Assembly: GCF_964273065.1 (NCBI RefSeq)
Contig: NZ_OZ186816.1
Coordinates: 1-64,000, forward strand
Origin: Nocardiopsis dassonvillei_B
GTDB taxonomy: Bacteria > Actinomycetota > Actinomycetes > Streptosporangiales > Streptosporangiaceae
Direction: 5' to 3'
Length of the DNA stretch: 64,000 nucleotides
A program made the position numbers and the translations under genes. Shown here one piece after another: positions 24,420 through 31,687 of the stretch. Below the pieces are notes generated by a model that saw nothing but the letters and a program-made list of their open reading frames with translations, made no database searches and was not told the origin of the DNA. The stretch's first letter is position 1. Each line of letters begins with the position of its first letter.

Positions 24420-24940
24420 CCGAGTATACACCCCCGTGCGCGAACTACTTTCAGAACCGGCAGAAATTAATTTGCTTCCGGCTTGCTTATCACACCTCGA
24501 GGATTCCAAGAATAAAAGCAAGCGCTTTACTCTTTGCGTCGGCTCTTGCGCGGGGAATGGGCAGGGGTCGTGGTGCGGTTGTCACACGGGGTTCCGGCGA
24601 TGTGGATCGGGTGTGGATCGGCACCCCACACCGACCCCACACGCCGGGTTGAATGTGGGGTGAGCCGGGTCCGGGTGCCGACGGCCACAGCACGCCGCGG
24701 TTCCCTGTCTTCCTCGTCCGAGGTGCGGAGGCGCCGCCCGCCCCGCCTTTCGGGGCGTGCGGCGCCCCCCGGGACGTCCCGCAGGGACGCGGGTTCCGAC
24801 CAGGCCTGGGGCGCGGGCATGGGACGGGGGCGCGTCCAGGGGACGTCCCGGCGCCGGCAGCCCCGTCCCGGGGATGTGGATCGGGTGTGGATCGGCACCC
24901 CACATCCACCCCACACGCCGGGCTGGATGTGGATCCACAT
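24420..24940. other. AT-rich patch beside iteron-like repeats (origin candidate)
   Basis: Bases 24445-24535 are AT-rich for this genome (AGAAATTAATTTGC, AATAAAAGCAAGC) and include TTATCACAC, one shift from a DnaA box. Two direct copies of a roughly 60-bp block begin at 24599 and 24873; each contains TGTGGATCGG twice in tandem, then inverted CCCCACAC units. No gene is supported from 24313 to 25448. Confidence 0.5.
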
Positions 24941-25215
24941 CCTGGTCATGGTGCCTTGACGGACCGACACAGCCGCAGGAGGCGGGGCCTATTCGGGTGC
25001 CCGTCGAATGTCCTCGGCTTTCGCTGTGCCCTGGCGGCCAAAACGTTCGAGACGGCATCGGGGCGGTGCGCGACACCGCATTATCCGGGCTTCCTGGCTG
25101 GTCGCCGCCGTGATTGCAGGGCTGCGCTTAAGGCACGAACTCCTGTCGGAGTCAAAGAGGCCGGCATGGGGCTCGTGGGGGGCGGGAGAACCCGGGGCAG
25201 AGCGGCACATGGTTT

Positions 25216-25270
25216 TCTGCGCGTGCATCTGCACATGCATTATAGGGTCTTTCGGCCTGATCCGCGCAGA
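25216..25270. ncRNA. Conserved stem-loop element, copy 2
   Basis: Outer stem TCTGCGC (25216-25222) with GCGCAGA (25264-25270); inner hairpin GTGCA-TC-TGCAC; then ATGCAT and GGCCTGATC as in 21035-21093. The paired changes relative to copy 1 support the fold. Confidence 0.55.
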
Positions 25271-25448
25271 CGGAGTCAGGTGCCCCACCGGCAGCGGATG
25301 GTGGTGTGCTCCTCCGGGGCCTGCGATCGCCGTCGTGGCCGGAGCTGGCGGCTCTCCTTGTCAGGAGATGTTCGCTGACCTCAAAGCGCACACGGTGGCA
25401 AGGGCTCTGGGCTGCTCTGGGGGCGGGCCCGGGGTTAGGCTGCTGTGC

Positions 25449-25688
25449 ATGGAGCGCACACTGCGGTTCGCCGCCACCTTGACCCCGGACACCGAGGTCG
25501 GAGGGTATGTCGCCGAGGCCGTAGGCGTCGGCGTGGTCTCCCAGGGCGAGACGGTCGAGGAGGCCGTGGACAACCTGCGCGAGGCGTTGGAGCTGTACTT
25601 CGAGGACGAGCCCGCCGAGCAGGCGCCTGTGGATAACCCGGCTGCACCGGTTCTGCTGACCTCTGTGGATGTACGTTTGTCGGCGTGA
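25449..25688 (+). CDS. hicB: HicB-family antitoxin
   Basis: A 79-aa protein. LRFAATLTPDTEVGGYVAEAVGVGVVSQGETVEEAVDNLREALELYFED is the HicB partial RNase H-like fold, with the typical GxTxEEAxxNLxEALEL helix. A short Pro-rich tail replaces the usual DNA-binding domain. The stop overlaps the hicA start. It should neutralise the HicA RNase. Confidence 0.85.
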   Translation: MERTLRFAATLTPDTEVGGYVAEAVGVGVVSQGETVEEAVDNLREALELYFEDEPAEQAPVDNPAAPVLLTSVDVRLSA

Positions 25689-25906
25689 GCCCGTCGCACA
25701 TCCCCATCACCTCCGGCCCCAGGCTCGTGCGCGCCCTGGAGCGCGCCGGGTGGGAGCACGTGAGCACCAAAGGCGACCACGCCAAGCTCCGCAAGGGCGG
25801 TGAGCGGGTGATCGTGCCGCTGCACACCGAGCTCAAGCGCGGCACCACAGCCGCGATCCTGCGCCAGGCCGGGATGAGCCCGCAGGAGCTGCGCGACCTG
25901 TTGTGA
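25685..25906 (+). CDS. hicA: HicA-family mRNA interferase toxin
   Basis: A 73-aa protein whose GTG overlaps hicB (GTGA). The double-stranded-RNA-binding-like fold shows LVRALERAGWEHVSTKGDHAKLRKG, with the catalytic histidine H32, and VIVPLHTELKRGTTAAILRQAGMS. HicA cleaves mRNA when free of HicB. The antitoxin-first order is less common than hicAB but known. A plasmid-maintenance role is likely. Confidence 0.87.
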   Translation: MSPSHIPITSGPRLVRALERAGWEHVSTKGDHAKLRKGGERVIVPLHTELKRGTTAAILRQAGMSPQELRDLL

Positions 25907-26027
25907 GCCCCAGGGCGGCCGATCGGTCCGAGGCCAGGCCCTCAAGGACAGGGTCAAGAGCGCGGACAGACCGCGCCCCTGTGAGGAGTGCGATCGGCCT
26001 GGTGCGGCCTTGGCACATGCAACCCCT

Positions 26028-27674
26028 TCACTGGCCCTCCTCCGCGTCTTCGTCGGGAGCGGGGGCGCTCTCCTCAGCAGGCGCCGTGGGGGACTTCTGA
26101 AAGTCCTCCTCGTACCACTCCAGCGGCAGGGGCGCGGTATTGAAGGGGGCCTTCTCTGCGGCCTTGACGATCCCTGCAGGAGCAGGTCCGGTTGCCCATA
26201 TCGCCGTCCCCCTGCTGTGAAGCACCTCGATGAACGTCACGCGGCTTCCGCACAGGACCACTCCGGCGAAGTTCACCAGCGGGCCGCCAAAGCGCAATGG
26301 AGCGAACTTCACCTCACCGCCTTCAAACCTGGCTTCGTCGAAGGTCAGGGAGGCATTGCTCAACCTGGCACGTTTGAAACTCAACAGGCCAGCGGTGATC
26401 CGAAGTCCGTCGAAAGCCACGCTGCCCCGTTGGAAGCGGGCGTTGCCGAACAACATCCGGCCGCCGTCGATGCGCACGTCAGTGAAGTCCACCTCCGCTC
26501 CCTCGAACCTGCTGGCCAGGAAGAAGACCCTGCCATCCAGGACGCACATCTCGCTGAAGGACACGGACCCGCTCTGGAAGCAGGCCCGGGTGAAGTCAGC
26601 TCCACCGCTGGTGACCTGGGCCTTGTCGAACAGCACCCGGGCGCCATCGAACTCGGCCTGGGTGAAGTCGACCTCGGCGCCCCGGAAGCGGACCTCCCTG
26701 AAGTCCACGACACCGCCGGTGAACCTGGCCCCGCCGAAGCTCACCCGGCCGCCGGTGAAGTGGGCGCCGTGGAAGTCGCCGCCGTCGAATTCGACGTTGG
26801 TGAAGTCGTAGTCCTTACCGCGCCAGCGGCTGCCCTCGTCTTCCCGGAGGCGGTTGCCGATGATGCGGACGATGGTGCGTCGCACTTCGCGGGACGCGCT
26901 GTACTTCAAGAGCGTCTGGCGATACTCGGCGTTCTCCTGGGGGGTGGGGTCCTCAGGAGTCTCCATGGGGGCGGTTTCGGAAGGTATGCGCAGGTAGGCG
27001 CAGAGCACGTCGATGACCATCTGCACCAGGTCTTCGCGCTCTGGGGGTGCTTCGTCAGCCAGGTGCGCTAGGGCGTGCACTCCGCCGAGGCGGACCGCGG
27101 GCTGGTCGTCTCCGAGCTGGCCTACGGCGGTGGTGAACCGCTCGGTGAACAGCTTGGTGTTCTCGCGCTTCTCGCCGTTCTCGGTGGTCTGCTGGCGGCG
27201 GTAGGCGATCACCAGGAAGGCCACGGCTCCCAGACCGGTCACGATCGCGAAGGCGCGGGTGATGAGCCCGCTCACCTGTGAGGGCTGCAATTCCTCGGGA
27301 AGCACGATGCGGGGGGTCCCCAGGAGCCACCAGGCTCCCGCGATGATGAGCAGGACCAGGCAGATCACCGTGATCCAGGCTGCGGCGATCACCGCCCCCA
27401 GGGGCTTGTCCTTGAGGTGCCCGCGAAGCTTGAAGGCCCGGTCCGGCAGCAGGGCGAGCACGACCAGGATCGCCCCAGCCGTGCCCGCGATGACCTCGGC
27501 GGCCCGGGGCAGGGACCACAGGTGTGACCAGCCGTGGGGGAGGAGCTGTGTGCCCACGACCAGGATCAGGGCCGCACCGAACCCCAGAGCGGCAGTGCGC
27601 CACTGGCGGCGCATGCGCTCTACCAGGGTCCCAAGACCGACGGATTTGGTGTTCAGCTCGCACACTCCCACCAC
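26028..27674 (-). CDS. Pentapeptide-repeat membrane protein, long form
   Basis: A 548-aa protein. Four transmembrane helices lie within residues 28-165. The shared segment AVRLGGVHALAHLADEAP ... QMVIDVLCAYLRIP follows, then about 190 residues of pentapeptide-like repeats (FDGGDF, HGAHF, TGGRVSF, GGARF, RGAEVDF) and an acidic tail ending EEGQ. It shares the whole architecture with 14045-15277 but has a longer repeat domain. Localised to the membrane; no known function. Confidence 0.85.
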   Translation of the reverse strand: MVGVCELNTKSVGLGTLVERMRRQWRTAALGFGAALILVVGTQLLPHGWSHLWSLPRAAEVIAGTAGAILVVLALLPDRAFKLRGHLKDKPLGAVIAAAWITVICLVLLIIAGAWWLLGTPRIVLPEELQPSQVSGLITRAFAIVTGLGAVAFLVIAYRRQQTTENGEKRENTKLFTERFTTAVGQLGDDQPAVRLGGVHALAHLADEAPPEREDLVQMVIDVLCAYLRIPSETAPMETPEDPTPQENAEYRQTLLKYSASREVRRTIVRIIGNRLREDEGSRWRGKDYDFTNVEFDGGDFHGAHFTGGRVSFGGARFTGGVVDFREVRFRGAEVDFTQAEFDGARVLFDKAQVTSGGADFTRACFQSGSVSFSEMCVLDGRVFFLASRFEGAEVDFTDVRIDGGRMLFGNARFQRGSVAFDGLRITAGLLSFKRARLSNASLTFDEARFEGGEVKFAPLRFGGPLVNFAGVVLCGSRVTFIEVLHSRGTAIWATGPAPAGIVKAAEKAPFNTAPLPLEWYEEDFQKSPTAPAEESAPAPDEDAEEGQ

Positions 27675-27739
27675 TGATGGCCTGCGGAACCAGCGTTGTC
27701 AGACCTGCTTGGGCGCCCACCGGGCTCCCGATCACGGGC

Positions 27740-28201
27740 TCAGGCCGGCGGGACGACTCTCAGGTGGCCGGCGCGGGAGCGGCGGCCCCGGCGGGACGAT
27801 TGGGCCGGTTTCGCCGCTCCGTGGGCGTACTCGCTGATGTCGACCATGATCTGGGGCGCATCGGCCGGCAGGGCCTCAGCCGACCGCAGCCAGGCCTCGT
27901 GGGATCCGCGGCCGGCGAAGTGGGGGTTGACGCGGATGCGGTGGTGGTCCTCCCGCCAGGCCAGGCCGTGCTTCTTGAGCTTGGTGGTGACCCGGCTGAC
28001 GTAGGTGTCGCCCACACCGATCGCGGTGGCGATGTCCTCGCGGGTGGCGTGGACCACTCCATCGGGCCCCATGGAGCCCAGCAGCAACATGAGGATGCGC
28101 AGTTCGGCACCAGAGAAGTCCAGGGAGGCGATGTGCCTCAGGACCAGGGCGTTGGTGTTGACGGCCACGTCCTCCAGCGGGACCTCGTTGGGTTCGCTCA
28201 T
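27740..28201 (-). CDS. Winged-helix protein, RepL-like (second of pair)
   Basis: A 153-aa protein; its ATG overlaps the stop of the gene upstream (ATGA). LDFSGAELRILMLLLGSMGPDGVVHATREDIATAIGVGDTYVSRVTTKLKKHGLAWREDHHRIRVNPHFAGRG is a winged helix ending in an xNPxFxxxG turn like that of RepL plasmid initiators. A basic tail follows. It may initiate replication or repress its partner. I favour a replication role on position and shape only. Confidence 0.65.
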   Translation of the reverse strand: MSEPNEVPLEDVAVNTNALVLRHIASLDFSGAELRILMLLLGSMGPDGVVHATREDIATAIGVGDTYVSRVTTKLKKHGLAWREDHHRIRVNPHFAGRGSHEAWLRSAEALPADAPQIMVDISEYAHGAAKPAQSSRRGRRSRAGHLRVVPPA

Positions 28202-28803
28202 CGCGGTTCACCGTCCCTTCCTAGGTCGAACTCCAGCACGGCCGGGTCCAGTAGGGCCAGGGCCTGGGCCTGCTCGTCGCTGGATCCGGCGAAGAACACC
28301 CGCGGATGCAGCTGGTACTTGCCGCGTTTGACCTGGATGACCAGGCCGATCTCGCGCAAGGTGCCCAGCAGGGTGGACACGTCGGTGCGGTGGATCCCCA
28401 GGTGTTCGGCCATCTCGGCCTGGGTCATGGCGACCAGGCCTGTGCCGCGCTCCTGTTTCAGGCCGAGCAGCAGCAGGATCAGGATCTCCCGGCGGCCCAG
28501 GTCGTAGTCCTTCACGATCCAGAACAGGGACCGGGAGACCTGTTGGAAGGCGCCGCCGACGAAGTCGTACTGGGCGGGGCGGTCGCGGCGCTGGACGACG
28601 AGCTTGTCGCCGCGGCCGAGTTTGACGGGGTGGACGTTGGCGTCCGCGGGGGCGGCTTCGGGGGGCGGCTGGGGGCGAGCCCGGCGTGCGTGTCGGCCCA
28701 CGCGGACCTCATTCCAGTAGTGGCTGAAGTGACCGTGGTGGTCACTGTAGACCAAATAGTGCACCACAGGTGCACTGAAACGTGGCATAGACACCACATT
28801 CAC
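28198..28803 (-). CDS. Winged-helix protein, RepL-like (first of pair)
   Basis: A 201-aa protein from a GTG at 28803; an ATG at 28788 is an alternative and neither has a clear ribosome-binding site. A variable N-terminus of about 90 residues precedes YDLGRREILILLLLGLKQERGTGLVAMTQAEMAEHLGIHRTDVSTLLGTLREIGLVIQVKRGKYQLHPRVFFAGSS. That is the RepL-type winged helix with the HPxxFFxG ending. Three 22-bp inverted repeats sit directly upstream. Confidence 0.68.
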   Translation of the reverse strand: MNVVSMPRFSAPVVHYLVYSDHHGHFSHYWNEVRVGRHARRARPQPPPEAAPADANVHPVKLGRGDKLVVQRRDRPAQYDFVGGAFQQVSRSLFWIVKDYDLGRREILILLLLGLKQERGTGLVAMTQAEMAEHLGIHRTDVSTLLGTLREIGLVIQVKRGKYQLHPRVFFAGSSDEQAQALALLDPAVLEFDLGRDGEPR

Positions 28804-28809
28804 GCAGCG

Positions 28810-28911
28810 AACGTAGCGTCAGCGCTACGTTCGCCCTTCACCCGACCAGAGCCCCCGAACGCAGTGCCAGCACTACGTTACTTCCCGGTAACGTAGTGCC
28901 AGCACTACGTT
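28810..28911. promoter_or_regulatory. Three 22-bp inverted repeats upstream of the RepL-like pair
   Basis: Sites at 28810-28831, 28858-28879 and 28890-28911 all have the form AACGTAGYG, four bases YCAG, CRCTACGTT (one mismatch in the second). Start-to-start spacing is 48 and 32 bp. They are operators or initiator-binding sites for the adjacent winged-helix proteins. A GTGCACC/GGTGCAC palindrome lies at 28760-28776. Confidence 0.75.
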
Positions 28912-29698
28912 AGGGATCGCGTTCTCGCAGCTCAGAGCGCCTCTTGCCGGGTTTGCCTCTTAGAACAGAAACCACTGCGCGCAGCATCGCCCCTAAAGGT
29001 GCGATCAGGGCTGCGCCCTGGGCTCTGGCGGTACCCGGGGGCTCGCGCCCCCGGGACCCCCCGCCACGTGCGGGAACCCGGCGCGGACACGATGTGCGCG
29101 ACCTCAGGCGGCACGCGCCGGAACCCCGCCCGTTCCAGGCGTCCGTGGACTGCTTGCAGCCGGTCGTCTCTCACGCCCAGCCGCCCCCGGATTCGACCGT
29201 CGAACCGCCGGAGCAGGCGGCTCGCAGACGGCGACGAGTCGCGAGGGCAGGCCATACTGATCGCCGCAGGCGCAGAGCTGAGGACAGAGCGCTTTCCGGA
29301 CGGCCTGAGCGCTGGTGAACTGCCACACAGGGGCAGCTCTTGAGCCCCCTTAGCTGAGTCGATAGCGGGACATCCCCGAACAACGTGGGTTGATGGGGCC
29401 GCTGCACACCCGGTGCCAGGCGTCTTAAGGAAACTTTTTTGGTACCCAAATTTCTGCGATAAGTAATCGCGGAAGCCAAAAGCCCTGGTGACGATACAGC
29501 ACAGAGAGTACGGTCGTCACTCTTGGTAGTCGAAGGTTCCGTTCTGACACACCCTGTGACGCCGTGCTGGTGAGAGGGCCTATAGAGTCGTCCACGAGCG
29601 GCCCCCGCTTACGCGAGAGGGCACCCCGAGCAGTTTCTCAGGCGACTCGGGATGCCCGCAGAATCGCGCTGACTCCAGCTGACTCCAAGGGAAATCCT
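28912..29698. other. Non-coding region with REP-like copy 2 and AT-rich patch
   Basis: Holds the second copy of the double hairpin at 29028-29076. At 29425-29480 is an AT-rich stretch (GAAACTTTTTTGG, CCAAATTTCTG) with a GCGAT-AAGTA-ATCGC palindrome, which could be a melting site for the RepL-like proteins. The open frames across it look like chance. Confidence 0.4.
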
Positions 29699-29779
29699 AT
29701 GAGATCGAGCGATCGGATCGACACCCCCCGCCGCACCACACTCCGCATGGGCACCAGCTCCCCCCAGGGGGTGGGGTGA
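29699..29779 (+). CDS. Possible 26-aa leader peptide
   Basis: ATG behind AAGGGAAATCCT. The basic, serine-rich MRSSDRIDTPRRTTLRMGTS ends with a TGA that overlaps the next ATG (TGATG), so it may couple translation of the membrane peptide. Speculative. Confidence 0.3.
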   Translation: MRSSDRIDTPRRTTLRMGTSSPQGVG

Positions 29780-29937
29780 TGGGCGTGCACATGGGCCTCA
29801 CCCTGGTGACCTCACTGGTCATCGCCGCCATCGCGGCCGGGCTGTGCATGGCCGACGGCAGGAGCTGGCCGACCGCGCTGCTCGTCGCGGGCGCGGCCGC
29901 GGGCGGCACCCTCGGGATCGCCTCGGCGATTCTCTGA
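29779..29937 (+). CDS. 52-aa two-helix membrane protein, SWP family (distant)
   Basis: Helix LTLVTSLVIAAIAAGLCMA, turn GRSWPTALLVAGAAAGGTLG, helix end IASAIL. The SWPxALLxAGAA core matches the genes at 4637 and 51937. ATG within AGGGGGTGGGGTGATG. Membrane protein, unknown role. Confidence 0.6.
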   Translation: MGVHMGLTLVTSLVIAAIAAGLCMADGRSWPTALLVAGAAAGGTLGIASAIL

Positions 29938-29943
29938 GGGAAC

Positions 29944-29981
29944 AACACCCCCACCTATACAATGTATAGGTGGGGGGTGTT
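29944..29981. terminator. Long bidirectional hairpin
   Basis: ACACCCCCACCTATAC pairs with GTATAGGTGGGGGGTGT (one extra G) around a 3-nt loop, 7 bp after the preceding stop. TTCTCT follows. Confidence 0.65.
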
Positions 29982-30008
29982 CTCTACCGAAGGGTTATGG
30001 AGCTTCTG

Positions 30009-30087
30009 TTGTTGACGAGCACGGGGATGTCAGTGGATCGAGCACCAACTTGTCAGTGGGGACCGAGCACGAACATGTCAGTGCTCG
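30009..30087 (-). repeat. Triple ACTGACA repeat cluster B
   Basis: On the minus strand, three units of ACTGACA-N5-GTGCTCG with 25/23 spacing end in GTCAACAA, the exact counterpart of cluster A. A decayed unit lies near 30867-30897 (GTCGACGAGTACGAGGGTGT). The cluster truncates the gene at 30078. Confidence 0.65.
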
Positions 30088-30272
30088 ACCTCTGCTTCCT
30101 CTCCCCCTGACGGTGAGTGTTCGGGGAAGAGGCTGAACCGGACGTCCGGGTCCACGGCGAACCCGTCCTCGGCGGTGTAGTCGGCCAGCCCGGCCGCCCA
30201 CAGGCCGCTGGCGCCCGCTTTCCAGGCGGCGCCATCCGACGTGGTGTGTTGCGCGACGGTGAGTACGTCCAT
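30078..30272 (-). CDS. Hypothetical 64-aa protein, 3' end inside repeat cluster B
   Basis: MDVLTVAQHTTSDGAAWKAGASGLWAAGLADYTAEDGFAVDPDVRF, ATG behind GGAAG. Its last codons and stop (GAGCAC-TGA) are the first bases of cluster B, so the original C-terminus was probably lost. No family recognised. Confidence 0.45.
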   Translation of the reverse strand: MDVLTVAQHTTSDGAAWKAGASGLWAAGLADYTAEDGFAVDPDVRFSLFPEHSPSGGEEAEVEH

Positions 30273-30314
30273 CCGCGCTTCCAAGACGTAGGTGTATGGA
30301 AGGGGCGGGCAGGG

Positions 30315-30767
30315 TCACTGGGTTGTGCGGCGTTCGATCTGATCGAGCAGCACGGCGACCTCGGGATTGACTTCCCCTTCGACGACCAGAGCGTCATACC
30401 AGGGTGCGGGTAGCCAACCGCTGCTCAGGCCTATGTTGAGGAGCTTGCCCAACCAGGCCAGTTCCAGCTCGTCGCGGGTGCACAACCACTGGTCGACGGC
30501 CCAGCCCTGCAAGCGGAGGAAGGGGTCGTCGGGAGATCCGGGGGTCGTGGCGACGTCGATTGCGGGCTGGACCAGACGCAGGGCCAGCACGATTCCTGGA
30601 GTAACGGTGGAAGGGCCGGACTGGGTGATCTCGGCGAGCAGACGATGCAGCGGAGCACGGTCTCCGGTGTCCCGGGCACGGTGGAGCTCCGTCTCGATCT
30701 GGCGACTCCAGGTCTGCATGAGGGGGTCGAGCTCGACATCGCTTGGGTCAATGAACACAAGCCTCAT
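30315..30767 (-). CDS. Hypothetical 150-aa protein
   Basis: Mostly helical, acidic protein (MQTWSRQIETELHRARDTGDRAPLHRLLAEI) with no membrane segment or recognised motif. ATG at 30767 behind GAAGG. It lies 42 bp before the 64-aa gene on the same strand. Confidence 0.6.
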   Translation of the reverse strand: MRLVFIDPSDVELDPLMQTWSRQIETELHRARDTGDRAPLHRLLAEITQSGPSTVTPGIVLALRLVQPAIDVATTPGSPDDPFLRLQGWAVDQWLCTRDELELAWLGKLLNIGLSSGWLPAPWYDALVVEGEVNPEVAVLLDQIERRTTQ

Positions 30768-31038
30768 CCTTCTGTACTCCTGACTGACGGGCTGCTGCGG
30801 CGGCTTCCCTCATGCCCTGCCTACTTGGCGGTGGAAGTGGCGGGCAGGAGGGCCAACCACATCCTGTCGACGAGTACGAGGGTGTCAGCAGAGCCGCTAC
30901 TCAGTGCAACCGTGATCCTGATGTTCGACCGGTGTGTCCGCAGGTCAGGCGGTAGACCAATCCAGCGGCGTGGAGTGGTCTACTCACCTCGCGCGGTTCG
31001 TGCCCGTTCAACCGTTTCTGACCCGCGATAACCCTCAC

Positions 31039-31617
31039 TTAGCGATGGTGACCGTCACCGTGAGTTGCTGACACTTTCGTGCTCGCAGCACTGACGTTCC
31101 CGTGCTCGCCAACAGTTCTCCCGCCCTTATCCGGGTGATCCTGGTCTGTCAGGAGCGCGTCCAGGAGTGTCCAGGTGCCCTCGTCCTGGTCGTGGCGCAC
31201 GAGCCCGGCGCTCGCCATCCGGTTGAACTGGTTGTAGGCCCAGCTGCGCCCCCGGTCGATGCCCCGCTGGCGCAGGTGGCGCGTGATGTCGGAGATTCCC
31301 ACGGTCCGGTTTCCGGCCTGTACCAGCTCCACGAGCAGGACGCGCAGCGCGTCGCGGGCATGGGTCGCGGCCTCGGCGGTGTGCTTGGCCTCCGCTGGCT
31401 CCACCCCGGTGCGCTCGTCCTGGCCCTGGTGGTCTTCCGGCATGCGGCCGGCCAGGGCCTCGGCGCGGCTGAGGGCGCGCTGCTCGGCGAGCCAGGCGAC
31501 CAAGGCCTGCTCGGTGAACTCGATCCTCCACTCCCCATCGACGGTGTGCTGTTGGACGCCGGGGCGGTCCAGGGCGTCCTGGACAGCGGACAGCAACGGG
31601 CCGAGTCGGCCAGGCAT
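31039..31617 (-). CDS. Hypothetical protein with C-terminal winged-helix region
   Basis: A 192-aa protein from the ATG at 31617 behind AAAGGA. The C-terminal half, VLLVELVQAGNRTVGISDITRHLRQRGIDRGRSWAYNQFNRMASAGLVRHDQDEGTWTLLD, reads as a winged helix. The N-terminus is helical and charged. It follows the replication-type gene by 70 bp in the same direction and may act with it. Confidence 0.6.
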   Translation of the reverse strand: MPGRLGPLLSAVQDALDRPGVQQHTVDGEWRIEFTEQALVAWLAEQRALSRAEALAGRMPEDHQGQDERTGVEPAEAKHTAEAATHARDALRVLLVELVQAGNRTVGISDITRHLRQRGIDRGRSWAYNQFNRMASAGLVRHDQDEGTWTLLDALLTDQDHPDKGGRTVGEHGNVSAASTKVSATHGDGHHR

Positions 31618-31687
31618 CACGATTCCTTTCGATGTGCCAGGGGTGGCCGCATCGGTGCGGCCACCCCACAGGTGTAGGGCCCCGAGG

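Noticed and set aside
15544..30087. A complete 14.5-kb transposon bounded by the triple-repeat clusters
   Set aside because: No transposase or target duplication is visible between the clusters. The clusters are reported as repeats only.
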